Assembly: GCA_973895155.1 (NCBI GenBank)
Contig: OZ316891.1
Coordinates: 8,122,001-8,186,000 of the forward strand
DNA from: Marsupella aquatica
Taxonomy: Eukaryota; Marchantiophyta
Direction: 5' to 3'
Length of the DNA: 64,000 nt
Within the stretch, counting starts at the first letter, position 1. Each line of letters begins with the position of its first letter. A program made the translations under genes and the position numbers. The notes under the pieces are model-generated. The model was not told the DNA's origin. It made no database searches and saw only the letters and a list, made by a program, of their open reading frames with translations. Below, in pieces: positions 11,952-22,470 of the stretch.

Positions 11952-12122
11952 ATGGAAGGGAGAAAATTCTTCTTCCTTTGGGATTGGGAGGACAAGGAGT
12001 TGGGGCAGGAAAGAAAGAATTATGGAGTGTTTAAGAAGGAGGAAAAGGAAGCCGAGAAGAAAGAGGCAAGGCGACGAATGAAGTTATGTAGTGAATGCCT
12101 TGGGTTAACGATTGACGATTAG
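11952..12122 (+). CDS. Small conserved ORF module, copy 2 (LWDW...CLG...TIDD), unknown family
   Basis: A 56-codon ORF from ATG 11952 to TAG 12120-12122. It starts MEGRKFFFLWDWEDKE, passes through a lysine/glutamate-rich, probably helical middle and ends EARRRMKLCSECLGLTIDD. It aligns without frameshift to the module at 2907-3059 over WDW, KE, EARRR, KLC-x2-CLG and TIDD. Conservation of protein positions while the DNA has drifted suggests past selection on the protein. It could be the C-terminal exon of a larger retroelement ORF rather than a gene; the upstream frame is closed nearby. No function can be assigned. Confidence 0.45.
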   Translation: MEGRKFFFLWDWEDKELGQERKNYGVFKKEEKEAEKKEARRRMKLCSECLGLTIDD

Positions 12123-12269
12123 TTAAGCAACCGCAAATAAGACCAGTTGAACTTGACCTTGAGACCTGAGCTGAGTCGAGGCCCCATATGAGGAAGAGCC
12201 GACAAGAATGAATTTGTAGACTTCAATGATGTTGTAATTTCGAAACCTTAAAAGGGTTTCCTTGGAATT
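12123..12269. other. Short spacer
   Basis: Nothing identified. Confidence 0.4.
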
Positions 12270-12720
12270 GATTTTTTATAAATAGTTTTAGCCCGCGAAA
12301 AACCCCACGGGCAGGGCAAACTAGCCACACGGCAAAACAAGACAACCCCCCCTTGGGGGGAGGGACACAAGGGGTACAAAAGAAGCCGTCACCAAGACTA
12401 ACCAAAACCAGCAAGTCTAGAGAGAATAGCAGTAGCAAATGAGAAGAGGGGGTCTCCTGTCAGGAACACAACTAAGACCTAATCACGCATTCTAATCCAT
12501 TTGTGGGCACAGGGTCATCCACCAGTCAAAATACAGCCCCTGCCATCACTAAGCCAAAGCCTACGTAAACTGTCAATCCTATAATTTTCCCGGCACAACC
12601 AGGTGTTCTTTCTACCAGGGGGTGAGCATCTGCTCACAGCATTCAAGCACTCAGCAGCCTCAGAAAGCACTAGGCCCATATCAAATGTACGTCTACCACC
12701 TGCATTGAAGGAAACCTTAA
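12270..12720 (-). mobile_element. 3' fragment of an L1-type LINE, reverse orientation
   Basis: The reverse complement of 12270-12330 reads GCCCGTGGGGTTTTTCGCGG then TATTTATAAAA. This matches the 3' end of the LINE at 2440-2500 (CCCGTAGGGTTTTGCGGG then TTTTATATATAAA). Upstream on the minus strand a short open segment includes WLCRENYRIDSLRRLWLSDG before a stop. It may be the end of ORF2 or the 3' untranslated region. The copy is heavily 5'-truncated. Confidence 0.6.
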
Positions 12721-13135
12721 CAGGGTTTAATATGAATAAAAGGAGACGAAATAAATAAAAGTGTTTCTGAAAAATTTGGATGTTACAAAAGTGTGTGTGA
12801 ATAGATTGTATGCATTCTAACTATCCTGGAAACAAGGGATAAGAATAAGAGTTGAAAATTAATAAAACTAGATTATTTTTATGAAGAGAATTAAAACATT
12901 CTTGCTAGAAACAATCTGCTATCTACGAAAAGCACCTTAACTTAAAACAAAAAGGAATAGAATGATTGAATAGAGAAACTTGTTAGTTTAAAGAAGGTAA
13001 AGTATGGAAGGAAAAACAATACCAAGTAGAACCTCTTAACTCGGATTGAAACACATTAAGAAAACTGGAACACATGAGATTAAACAAAAGTAAGAAAGTC
13101 CCTAAAATATGTAAGAAACTAGTTTTCATACCACC
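12721..13135. other. AT-rich spacer, nothing identified
   Basis: No gene, RNA or clear repeat. Confidence 0.4.
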
Positions 13136-13620
13136 ATTAACGGTTCCCCAGACACCGGGGGCCAGCCCATAGGGCCTCGTGCCATTTGAGAAGGGGGGCA
13201 TTAAACCCTAATCCTGGGAGGCTGGTGGCAAGGGGAGAGAATTAAAGCCCCCCGGATTCTGGGGAGGGCAGGTACCGGGCCTAGAGGGGCAACAAGAAGG
13301 GGGGAGGGGGAATTAAGACCCCCGATCATGGGAGCAGGTCCGAGCAAGGGGGAGGGGCCTAATAAAGGCTTCCCCATATTTGGAGAGGCTCCCCACACCT
13401 AGGGGAGGCCTTGTAAGGGGGTTTGAGCAGGTACCGGGCCGAGAGGGGCGAGCATAGGGCCTCAGGCCTGGGAAAACAAGTAAAGGGGAGGGGGTATTTG
13501 ATCTTCCCCTCCTAGGTGGCAAGCCGAGATGAGCCGCATAGGGCCGCGCGCCAGGAGGAAACGCAAGTCGGGGGAGCATGAAGCATTGGGCGCATTTTAA
13601 GGGGAGTATTAACCTTTGCA
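13136..13620. repeat. G-rich degenerate repeat block, copy B
   Basis: Imperfect units of about 60-70 bp recur, with phrases GCAGGTACCGGGCC, GAGAGGGGCGAG and GGGGGAGGGG. It is related to the block at 7790-8230 (shared CCCAT-GGGCCTCG core followed by an AAATTAAA/ATTAAA-type step). It ends just before the unknown ORF at 13630. Confidence 0.65.
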
Positions 13621-13629
13621 ATCGACGCT

Positions 13630-14004
13630 GTGGTCATAGAGCTTACCCAAACTTATGGACCCCTGTTGGAGGCTGCCAAGAAGGACAAGGAAAAGTGCAA
13701 GAGCCTTGAGAGCAAACTAAAGGTGGCCTGTAAGACGTTACGAGATGCACTAGCTAATCATAGTCCCACCGGTATGCCACGAAGGTCAATCAAACCCATG
13801 TCAGCTTTGGCCACTAGCTTACCAGTAGAGTTGCGATCACCGGAGACGGCCGCCTTGTGGAGAGACACTATCAATTGGGGGTACATCACTTGCATGGAAG
13901 GCTTTGGCCTCTTTTTGGCAGAGAGGAAGTTGGAGTCAGACTTCTTGGAAGACTTCTTCGGTGAAAACGGGGATGAGCGAGGTGACATCAGTTCAGTCAG
14001 GTAG
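13630..14004 (+). CDS. Hypothetical protein, helical, probably element-derived
   Basis: A 124-codon frame with a charged helical N-terminus (EAAKKDKEKCKSLESKLKVA), a PRRSIKPMSALATSLPVEL linker and an acidic C-terminus ending in DERGDISSVR. It matches no family that I recognise. It abuts a G-rich repeat block on one side and a SINE-like unit on the other, so an element origin is more likely than a host gene. The start at 13630 is the first codon reported and could be internal to a longer decayed ORF. Confidence 0.35.
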   Translation: MVIELTQTYGPLLEAAKKDKEKCKSLESKLKVACKTLRDALANHSPTGMPRRSIKPMSALATSLPVELRSPETAALWRDTINWGYITCMEGFGLFLAERKLESDFLEDFFGENGDERGDISSVR

Positions 14005-14125
14005 TGAGGATGTCAGTGGCCACTTCGGGGAGGAAGGTAGTGACCAGTCGGAGGAGTAGGGTAGGGAATAGTTAGTCATTGGTATACGCCAATGAAGGCA
14101 CCATTGGTGTTCGATAAGGAATAAA

Positions 14126-14320
14126 ATTTTAAACATGTGCAGCAAAACCAACTTCTCTCGCACAATTTTGGGGAGGTCTCGAGTTTGAATCATGTTAGAG
14201 GGTGATGGCTTTTGTCATTCACCCCACACAAAAGTGGGATTCATTTATACACTATATAGGCACTTCGAAAAAAATTGTGTGGCGTTCATTTATACACTAT
14301 TGGCACTTCGAAAAAAAATT
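14126..14320 (+). mobile_element. tRNA-derived SINE-like element, copy 1 (degenerate)
   Basis: It contains GAGGTCTCGAGTTTGAATC, a weakened B-box, followed by TTTTGTCATTCACCCCACAC and AAAAGTGGGATTCATT. It ends with two ACTTCGAAAAAAA-type tails about 50 bp apart. The order matches copy 2 at 14690-14845. The A-box region is eroded. Downstream, CCTCGAGATT-type sequence is also shared with copy 2, so the repeat may extend past the A run. Confidence 0.5.
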
Positions 14321-14689
14321 GAACTCGCCTGATGGTGGGCAGCTATGTTAGGAAGCTCTTATTGACCCTCGAGATTTAGTCTTGTTGTGGATTTAAACAC
14401 TGTCAAACCCATGATTACGTCCAGGTTTAGACAAACAATTTGCACCAGGGTAGTCTAGTGACTTTGCAGTGACTCAGGCTACGTAGTCACAACATGATCA
14501 AGGTGGGGAAAGGGCTGGTCTCGACTCTGTGGCCCATAATTTATGGCTAGGGGCTATAGGTATTAAGGACGAAAGGCAATCTCGAGGGCAATCAATGCGG
14601 ATTAGCATTGATTACCCCGTAAGTGCTGCCCGCTGCCCGCATGTGTTGTATCTGATTTCAGTTTAAGTACCTGGCGCGAATGTACCTCA

Positions 14690-14845
14690 TCACGAATTGA
14701 GGAAGGGCTCAATGGTAGCCCAGATCAGTTGGGGAGTTGGAGGTCCCGGGTTCAAAGTCTGCTGTATGCCAAGAATGCTTTTTAGCATTCACCCCACCCA
14801 AAAAGTGGGGATCATTCATGCTAGTAAAATTCGAAAAAAATGTGA
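14690..14845 (+). mobile_element. tRNA-derived SINE-like element, copy 2
   Basis: The head resembles the internal promoter of a tRNA gene. TGGTAGCCCAGATCAGTTGG approximates an A-box, and about 30 bp later GGGTTCAAAGTC matches the B-box GGTTCRANNC. The body (GCATTCACCCCACCCAAAAA, GTGGGGATCATTC) and the tail TTCGAAAAAAA match copy 1. It cannot be a functional tRNA because no cloverleaf acceptor pairing closes. Transcription by RNA polymerase III would be expected for the family. Confidence 0.6.
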
Positions 14846-14911
14846 GCGGGGCGGGCAGTAGGCGCGGGCAGGTGTAATGAGCCTCGAGATTGTCTTTCGT
14901 GGTGAATTCCA

Positions 14912-14989
14912 GGTCACAAATAATAATGTACTTTATGGCAGGGGCCATGGGGTCACAAATAATAATGTAATTTATGGCCGGGGCCATAG
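14912..14989. repeat. 39-bp direct repeat, two copies
   Basis: Copies at 14912-14950 and 14951-14989 start GGTCACAAATAATAATGTA and differ at a few bases. A more diverged related phrase (ATAATTTATGGC, GGGGCTAT) is seen near 14537. Confidence 0.85.
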
Positions 14990-15391
14990 CTCACACGGAA
15001 GAATAACATCATCATTCTGACTGTGGACTATTTCTTTATGGGATGACGGCAACGAAAAATTCCAAGCCAAAGAGATTCAACAGAAGCACAACATCATTAT
15101 TCCGGGACCTGCAAGTATTTATAAATTACTCAAGAACACGGTACTTATCTCAATGCTCAAGTACGGTATCGTCCCGAGTGACAGAATCCCCATGTGCGTA
15201 CCCGTCCTCCACACCCTCCGATATGATGATCCATTATTTTGTGATGACAGCAGCGGGAGGCAACGTCCAGAAGGTCTGTGATACTGTGATAGGATTAACT
15301 GACAAGTGCAGCCCTCTTAAGTGCACACCGGAGACTCCGTCTCGGGCGTCTGCACTTAGAGAAGTCACTGTGTATATGTATGCATTCGTGT

Positions 15392-15421
15392 CCATGCCAT
15401 GCCATGCCATGCCATGCCATG
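15392..15421. repeat. (CCATG)6 microsatellite
   Basis: Six uninterrupted CCATG pentamers. Confidence 0.95.
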
Positions 15422-18400
15422 GGATGAGGCAGCAAAGGTGATGCGCATCGGGTACACGTTCACGACCCAGCAAGCTCTTGGTGTACCGTCCTGATTTTTC
15501 GGGAAGGTGAACGAAGAATCCGTCTTTTAGCTCGAATTTTACCCGTCATGAAAAGTTGATTCGAATTTTGCAGTCATGAGAGCAGGAGCAATCCTACCGG
15601 ATCTGTTCCGCTCTTTATTGCTGCCGAGTAACGTGCGTTGATTGAGATTTGATTTCGTTTCGTGAGGAGAAAAAAAGAGACAATCATCCCGGGTCTCGAC
15701 GTTGGAATGATGATGGCGATGATGATGCGGGTCTGTTGACAAGGGCCGAGGTCGGACGAGAGATTTGCGCCGTCGATCGGAGGAGAGACCGAAGTGCGGT
15801 GGCAGCATCAAGCTGTCAGCAGCAAGATTGCGCTACTCACTACTACCACTCAGCACTACTGCTACTCACCGCCTGCCGGTATGAGGACTGTCAGTCGTCT
15901 TCGGGGTGGCCACATTGCCGAAAGGCAAAGTACTTGGGACTCGGGAGGTATCCTTCCCGAGGAAAAGACGGGAACAAAAGAGGAATTGATATGATACCAT
16001 CAGGTCACGGTTCAACAGTCAGTTAACCCTATCACGGACCGTATCTACTTGGACCAGGGGAGGCGGGGAATAGAAGATTCGTGTCTCTCATGATTTTGGC
16101 GTCGGGTAGATGGCTCAATGCGGAATTCATGGGAAATTGGGAATCGTTCAAGGCTAGAAGAAATTAGGTTACTACTCTTACTGTAGTCAGTGTAGTGTAG
16201 TTCTTTGCTCGAGAGTCTCTGTCTGTCGCCAGCGGCAACAAGAGGAAGGCCCAGAAGTCTTGAACATTAAGATAGGCCCCAGTTGTGAGTACGTGGCGCT
16301 TATTAGTTATCGTCCACATTCTCCACGTCTTTTTGGCGCTGGCAAGCATCCCGTGTGCGCGAATAATCAAATCAGGTAAGACAACAACTGTAGCTGAGCC
16401 GGAATGGTCTGTTCCTACATCACTGGATGTGAAACTCTGATGGATCGCGGCTTGTAAATTGTCAGTACCTTTTTTGCGGTGATTCCTCTTCGCCAGGGTC
16501 GTCGTGAGGAGGCTCCTGTGGATAGTCGCTGTGAAGGGGAACGGGAAGCGTGTGTGTGTGCTCCTTCTCTGCTTGCGTGTTTCTTTACGTACGTACGACC
16601 TTTTCTTGCTAGTTGTGTATCTTGTTGAGGGAGGGGTTTGGTATGGGTTGGTTCTGAATTACGGGGACGCAATTATTGCTGCGGGAGCTGTCACTGAGTG
16701 ACATACAGTAAAAGGTACTACTTTGAAGGATTGGAGGCATCGATCAATCAACCAAATTAAGCAAACAGCGGAACAAATCGTCCGGCCCTGGCTAAAGAAA
16801 GATAAATTAAATTTGATGCGAGAAAAGGAAGGGAACTGACCAACAGGCTAAAAAAGGCTGGCTGGCAGGCAAGAAGAGGAGGAGGCGATTAAGTTACTGG
16901 TTGCCGCTGACTGTTTCTGTCGATTCTGTTCTGACTACTGGATTGCTGCCATCCCCTACGACAACTTACTACGGTAGTCTGTGCGGCAAGAAGGGGGGGG
17001 GAATAGGGGCGAGAGAGAGCGATGGAACCAACCATGATGCGACGAGGAGGAGGGGTGGGGTGGGGCGGGGCAGCAGGGCCGGGCAGGACGGAGCATATTG
17101 TCACAGTACAGTCGCAAAGAAGCGTCAGCGACCGTGGAAAGCGGGGGAGGTCCGTCAGATAGCATGTATCCACGGTGAGAGATAGGCTTGGGCCACGCGC
17201 GAGGAAATCGTCGGTGGTGGTCAGAAGAATACTGAAAACGTTTGGACATTGCATTATCTCTCTGTCCGTGGGAGAGGAGACGAGGAGAGGAGAGGAGAGG
17301 AGAGGGGACGCGAGGCGTTTGTGTTGATTTCTTGGTGGAAGAGAGAAGGTGGGGAGGGTGAGGGGTGAAAGGAGAAGGAAGTAATAATAATAGCATTATA
17401 GCACGAGAAGATTCTTCTCGTGCCCCTGCTCTCCTCCCAAACTACAGTAGAAGTGTGTCTGTCCGTCTCGCGTTGGACATCGTGTGGCTTTGTATTTTTC
17501 ACCTGTCACTCATTTTTTATTTTTCCCCCGGCGAGATATTTGGCAAACCACCGAACGTCAAAGTCCGCGTGGAAGGGAGAACAGACTGCCTTTAGGTGGA
17601 AGCGAGAAAGAATAGCATATCCCTCCGCTGGAACTGCTCAATTCGGTACCATGGGGAGATTAGCTAAAATCTTCTCTGAGTTGACCACACAGAGACGGTC
17701 GAATTCTTTGCGTATTTCGGCCCTTTTCTTTCGGCCGCCTCCGCGGTTGGGTTGGCTGGGCTGCTGCTGCTGGCTCAGGTGGCCCATGCGCTTCTCCCCC
17801 CGGTCCAACGCAGGCATTGAATGGGAACGCCCGCCTACTCCACCATGAGTGACCTTCCACGTTCTTGTAATTGTCGGCTTCGATCTATGCCAACAACGGC
17901 CGTGGATGTGACCGCCTGCATGTGACCGCGACTGTCACTGCCACTTTTTTTCTCAGTCACAGTGACAGTATCATGTAGCGTACGTATACCATTAGTGAGA
18001 GATTGATGGGTTATGTAGCCAGATAAGTAAAGAACCGAGGAGACCCCCTGGCTAGGCGGGATATCCTCGGTCTGTATGGACAGCGTGGTAATGTGGAGCC
18101 TAGCGTACAGAGGAGATTTGATTGACGAAATGTTGCTGGTGACATTTGTTTCTTTACCTCCTTGGCCAGGAGGGGGGGGGTTGGGGCTGGGTTGGGTCCG
18201 GGTTCGAATAAGCAGGCAAGTGACGGTATGGGACCGGACACTGGGACAGGGCAGGGGGTGGTGGTGGTGGCGCGCGTGAGGATGGGGAAGAAAGAGTACA
18301 GTGTGGGGGCAAAGAATGGTGGTCACATTTCCTCCGCTTTACGCTCCTCCGTTTGTTTCTGCGTTGTGTCATTGTTCTCGTTTTCGACAGGATACATTGG

Positions 18401-18661
18401 CTTGCTTGATACCAAGCGCTGCTGCTGATGTGTAGTCTGTTATCGTCGTGCCTGCCATCGTCCGTCGTCGTTGCGTGCTTGAGAGTCATCGTCTTCGTCT
18501 TCGTCCGTCCTTCGGTGGTCAAGAGCCTTCGGTAGCTCTCGTCGTTCCGTGCTTGAGAGTCTGTCTTCAGCATCGTTCGGCGTTCCGTGCTCGAGAGTCT
18601 TGGTGAGGAGGAAGCTGTTGCGGGCGGAGCAATACGGAGTGTCTGGTCGTTTCGCCGTGCA
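15422..18661. other. Intergenic region, no supported gene
   Basis: ORFs on both strands overlap one another and lack recognisable domains. The stretch includes a (GGAGA)-type purine run near 17282-17305 and G-rich runs near 16995, 17050 and 18170-18265. The right end (18400-18660) repeats the phrase CGTGCTTGAGAGTC or close variants three times and probably belongs to the promoter or leader of the MBD gene. Confidence 0.4.
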
Positions 18662-21600
18662 ATGGCCGGTTGCATCAAGCAAGCAACCTTGGAGCTCAAC
18701 TACGGGAGAAAACGCTTGTGTGTGCTGGACGGCAACTATCCTGGATGCATCGGTGAGTGCAGATGGTCGAGTTGTCGCCGCTGATTTGACAGCCGGCTCC
18801 TTCAGTCTCAGTGCGGCGTTGTTCATTGCAGCGAATTCCGGATCAGACAGTGCATCCTCTTCAACTTGCTCCGTTGTCTTTCTAGCACGAAGCCACCTGC
18901 GTCGAAGCGTTCCGAGTTGTTTGGAAGGTTTCGTCGATAACGGGATTGATTGGGCGATACTTTTTAGTCTATGGTGTTCAGTTTGAAGCTTTTGAAGACG
19001 CCATTGGAGCTTTGTCTTGTGTTCAAAGCTTAAAGAGACCTTCGCCGTGGACTACGACGATCACAGACCTGTCTGCCAAACCGACTGCAGCTCTCACTAG
19101 TGGACCTTCGCCGACGTTTAGTGTCTTTCAAACTGTCTAGTCTCACCCGAACGTGTACCGACGGAAGTGAAGTCAAAGAAGGCTTGTTGCTTTTGGTCGA
19201 GCATCTCTGGAGAGAGCCGTCATCGTTGTATCGTTGTAGTGGACCTTCGAGAGTACGAGTATTAACGTATCGACTTCCGAGGTTAAGTGGAGTGCCCTTT
19301 CCGTCAAGGCGATCTACTTCCGTGGAGACTTGTTCGCACACTTCTCGCGGTTTGTCCAGCATCGTTTCTGTCTTTCAGCTTCGAGTTATTTCCTCCCATT
19401 CGAACTGAGGAATTCTTACAGTCATGGAAGTATTAAGTGCTCGCATGGCTCCAGCGTTCAAGGGGGAAGACAATTGGGGGAAGCACAAGAGAGTTTATGA
19501 TAACAAGCACGCCAGGCAAGCGGAAGTAAATGTAGAGCACAGGCCCGAAAGGGCCTTGAATTACGATGTCGCTGCGATGCGAGAAATTGGCTACAAGAGG
19601 ATGCATCATCCGGGAGGAGTCAACGCTTGGGAGGGAGTCAATAGACAGTCTAATGCTGCTCGATCTGTAAGCCGGACGAGTCTTGATGAGGCGACCATGC
19701 CTAATAGTTATTCGAGGAGGGCGGAAATGCCGGACGAGTCTTCAGATGATGAGCCCGATACCAGCAACGATGTCCAACTCGATGACAGTGAGAACTCAGG
19801 TGACGACGAGCCTGTCTCACCCCAGCCTACTGAAGCACCTCAGAAGTGGCCGATAATTCAAATCGTGGCTCCTCCACCTTGGTTACCCGAAGGCTGGACC
19901 GCAGTCCTTCGAACGCGAGAAAGCGGCTCTAAAGACAAGGTGATTTTCGTGGTCATGGCTCCAGTCTTGTGATTCATTTCAATTCGGCAGAACTTAAGTG
20001 ATGGATGTCGTACATCCTGCCGCCGATACTATTGTTGCTTCGGATACTGTAGCTAATGGTTTCCTCTCGGTTACCAACCTGCTTAACAATATAGACCTTC
20101 GATCAGTCGAGGCGTGTAGCTGATATGTGCCGAAGAAGTATTCTGAATATGTTCAGTTTTCATGCGTTGCTTCCATCTCACGAACATCTGAGCTAGGAGG
20201 CGTTTTCGTTTGTTGGGGGAGTTCCCTTATGTATATGTTACGTTGGTTACGTGGAGATTGTTACTGATTTTTCTTGATTGATGAATGATGCAGTATTACG
20301 TGGATCCAGTTTCTCAACGTCGTTTCCGGTCTAAGACGGAAGTCAATTATTTTCTTCAAACTGGAAAGAGCTATAGGTACAAGCGGAACTTGGCTTTGTT
20401 GACCAAACCTCTGAAGGAGGACCCAGTATCGCTGCCGAGTAGTGTTTCCTTGCGGAATGTACCACTGGACGTTCCCACTTCCCGAGAGTCTCTTCAGGCA
20501 TTGCCATTCATGAGCCCGTCTTCCGGATATGGAAGCGAGCACCGAGGAAACATAGTTGGACAAGCCAGATCTTCTGTCTCTCCTGATCTTAGACTGAGCA
20601 TACTTCCTTCTCAAGCAGAACTACCTCGCAAGCCTTACAACAAACCAGGGCCTAAACCGAAAATGAAACATTTCACGGAAGATATGGGCAGATCGCCGAT
20701 GGTCTCGGGGTCAAAGAGAAGCGCGGCCGAGGATAGGAAGGTGCTGGAATCCTCCCAAGGTCAAGGCACAGAGAACAGGGGCAAGTTGATCCTCAAACTG
20801 AAGCGCAAAACTGCAGAACTAGGTAAGCTTTCCTCATTGTTGTCTTGTCCCTATGGTATTATCTTTCGGGGCTTCGTAGGAACCTGCAGTGGAGATGAGC
20901 TATACTACCGGATTGTTGTAAGCGCTGTGAATGCCCCTTTTTCAGTGCAGAACGAAGGTTATGCGGGGACTTTGTGATATGAGAAGCTGCAATCCAGGTC
21001 TTCAATTAACATGTGTACTGCATTCTTGACCTGTTTACAGATGATGGAGAAAGAAATGGAAAGAAACCACGACCGTTTGAAGTGGTCGGAGCGTCGACAC
21101 CGGTATTGCAAGGGAAATCCAGAAGTAGCACCAGTGATGAAGATGAGAGGCATCTGAAGAATCCCTGGGCTGTTGATCATACTGTGGACAGTAGTTCCAG
21201 GGCGCTGATGCCACATTCGCTGGTTCCTTCAACTCACGTATCGAGGCGACCAATGACCAAAGCTCCTCTACCTTCTTGGCAGTATCAACCTCATCTTTCA
21301 GCTTTACCCCGTCCTCAATATGGTGGGAATCTGGTAGTCAGTTCCAATGGACAAGGCCACACATCAGAGAAAAACTCTGGTTCTGCCACCATGGCGTCTA
21401 CGGAGTCTGAGACTGTCAAAGGTCCGCCGAAGAGAGAATCTCCAGCAGAGCAGCTCCAGAAGCTAGGTAGGAAGTTGTGCATACAAGCTGTTAATGTTCT
21501 CTGTAGTGAATATGGGGGAAGTAACACTCTGCAGCAGATAAATGTGGGGCTCCATTCTTCTGTGAGTCACGGGCTGAACGGCAGCTTCAAATCTCAAATG

Positions 21601-21744
21601 AACAGCATGTTCAACCCAGTGAACAACGCGGTGTTCCACAGTCCTGCCCCCTTGCAACAACGTCAACCAACGAAGAGGATGCGAGGTAGTGGTGGCAAAG
21701 ACAAAAGTATCATGCCAACGCACTATTCACTAGCTCCTCGTTAG
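18662..21744 (+). CDS. Methyl-CpG-binding domain (MBD) protein, four exons
   Basis: Predicted exons: 18662-18752, 19422-19939, 20294-20822 and 21041-21744, giving 613 residues in one frame. The MBD lies at about residues 180-235 and is split by an intron. Exon 2 ends with PPPWLPEGWTAVLRTRESGS plus KDK, and exon 3 opens YYVDPVSQRRFRSKTEVNYF. The W, GW, Y-DP and RFRS positions are the family's hallmarks. Plant MBD proteins read methylated or unmethylated CpG and recruit chromatin factors in the nucleus; which applies here is not visible. An acidic serine-rich tract precedes the domain and a basic KPGPKPKMKH tract follows it. Exon 1 is inferred from a GTGAGT donor and a TTACAG acceptor that keep frame through the next ATG (19424). 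That ATG is the alternative start if exon 1 is noncoding. A further intron near 21467 (GTAGGAAG donor) is possible, so the last 90 residues are uncertain. Confidence 0.8.
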
Positions 21745-22030
21745 TCATTTAGAGATTCTTTTTCCAAGTTCAAATAATAGATGGAGTACTCCTAGAGGAT
21801 GTACCTTTCTTTGGTCATAGGGTAGAGGCACCATACCATGTACAGCAATTTTTCCAGCCATTTGGTGTTCATAAGGGAGTCCTGTATACTATTAGCATTC
21901 GATAGGGTTTGGGCCCTTAATTGGATAGACTTAATTTGCGAAGGTCCTTGGTTTCTGATAGGAAGTGTACCGGGATTAAATGGCGTCAATCAAATCAGAT
22001 CGCAAGCTGAACTTGAGGAGATGAAGGCCA
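21745..22030 (+). other. MBD gene 3' flank
   Basis: Probable 3' untranslated region followed by spacer; no other gene is seen. Confidence 0.4.
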
Positions 22031-22470
22031 AGTTTGAGACAGATGTCGCCACTCTGCAATCTGAGAAACAGAGTCTTGAACATGAGTTAAGGCAAACCAG
22101 GGAAGAGTTAGATCTTAGGACGTTCCAGAGAGATGAACTAGGGGTAGAGGTTGAGAAAGGTGATTGACGAGAGGAGCCTTCTGAAACTTCAAGCGGATCG
22201 CCAATTGAAGGTAATTAAGGAGCGTCTCGGCACCTATACCAAGGAAGGTCACCAGATGCAATCTGAGAAACAGAGTCCTGAACATGAGTTGAGGCAAACC
22301 AGGAAAGAGTTATCTCTTAGCACATCCGAGAGATGAACTAGGGGTAGAGGTTGAGAAGGTGATTGACGAGAAGAGCCTCCTGAAACTTCAAGCGGATCGC
22401 CAATTGAAGGTAATTAAGGAGCTTCTGAAGGGCGCCTATTCCAAGGAAGGTCACCGGAGGATCGCCGCCT
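22031..22470 (+). pseudogene. Coiled-coil gene fragment with 202-bp tandem duplication
   Basis: Two direct copies (about 22055-22256 and 22257-22458) encode heptad-rich sequence: SEKQSLEHELRQTREELDL followed by KLQADRQLKVIKE. Copy 1 has an extra A (22155 region) that shifts the frame. Copy 2 lacks two bases near 22325. The two halves thus lie in different frames and the fragment is broken. No flanking exon of the parent gene is recognisable, so this looks like a captured or retained gene piece. The parent family cannot be named because coiled coils are not diagnostic. Confidence 0.6.

Noticed and set aside
14690-14765. Functional tRNA gene
   Set aside because: A-box and B-box-like stretches are present, but no acceptor stem closes and an A-rich tail follows; SINE is the better reading.
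15392-15421. CRISPR-like or regulatory meaning of the CCATG array
   Set aside because: A plain microsatellite with no spacers; CRISPR arrays are not expected in a plant nuclear genome.
15649-18400. Many ORFs of 65-180 codons on both strands
   Set aside because: All overlap ORFs in other frames, contain low-complexity runs (His, Pro, Ser, Arg) and show no domain.
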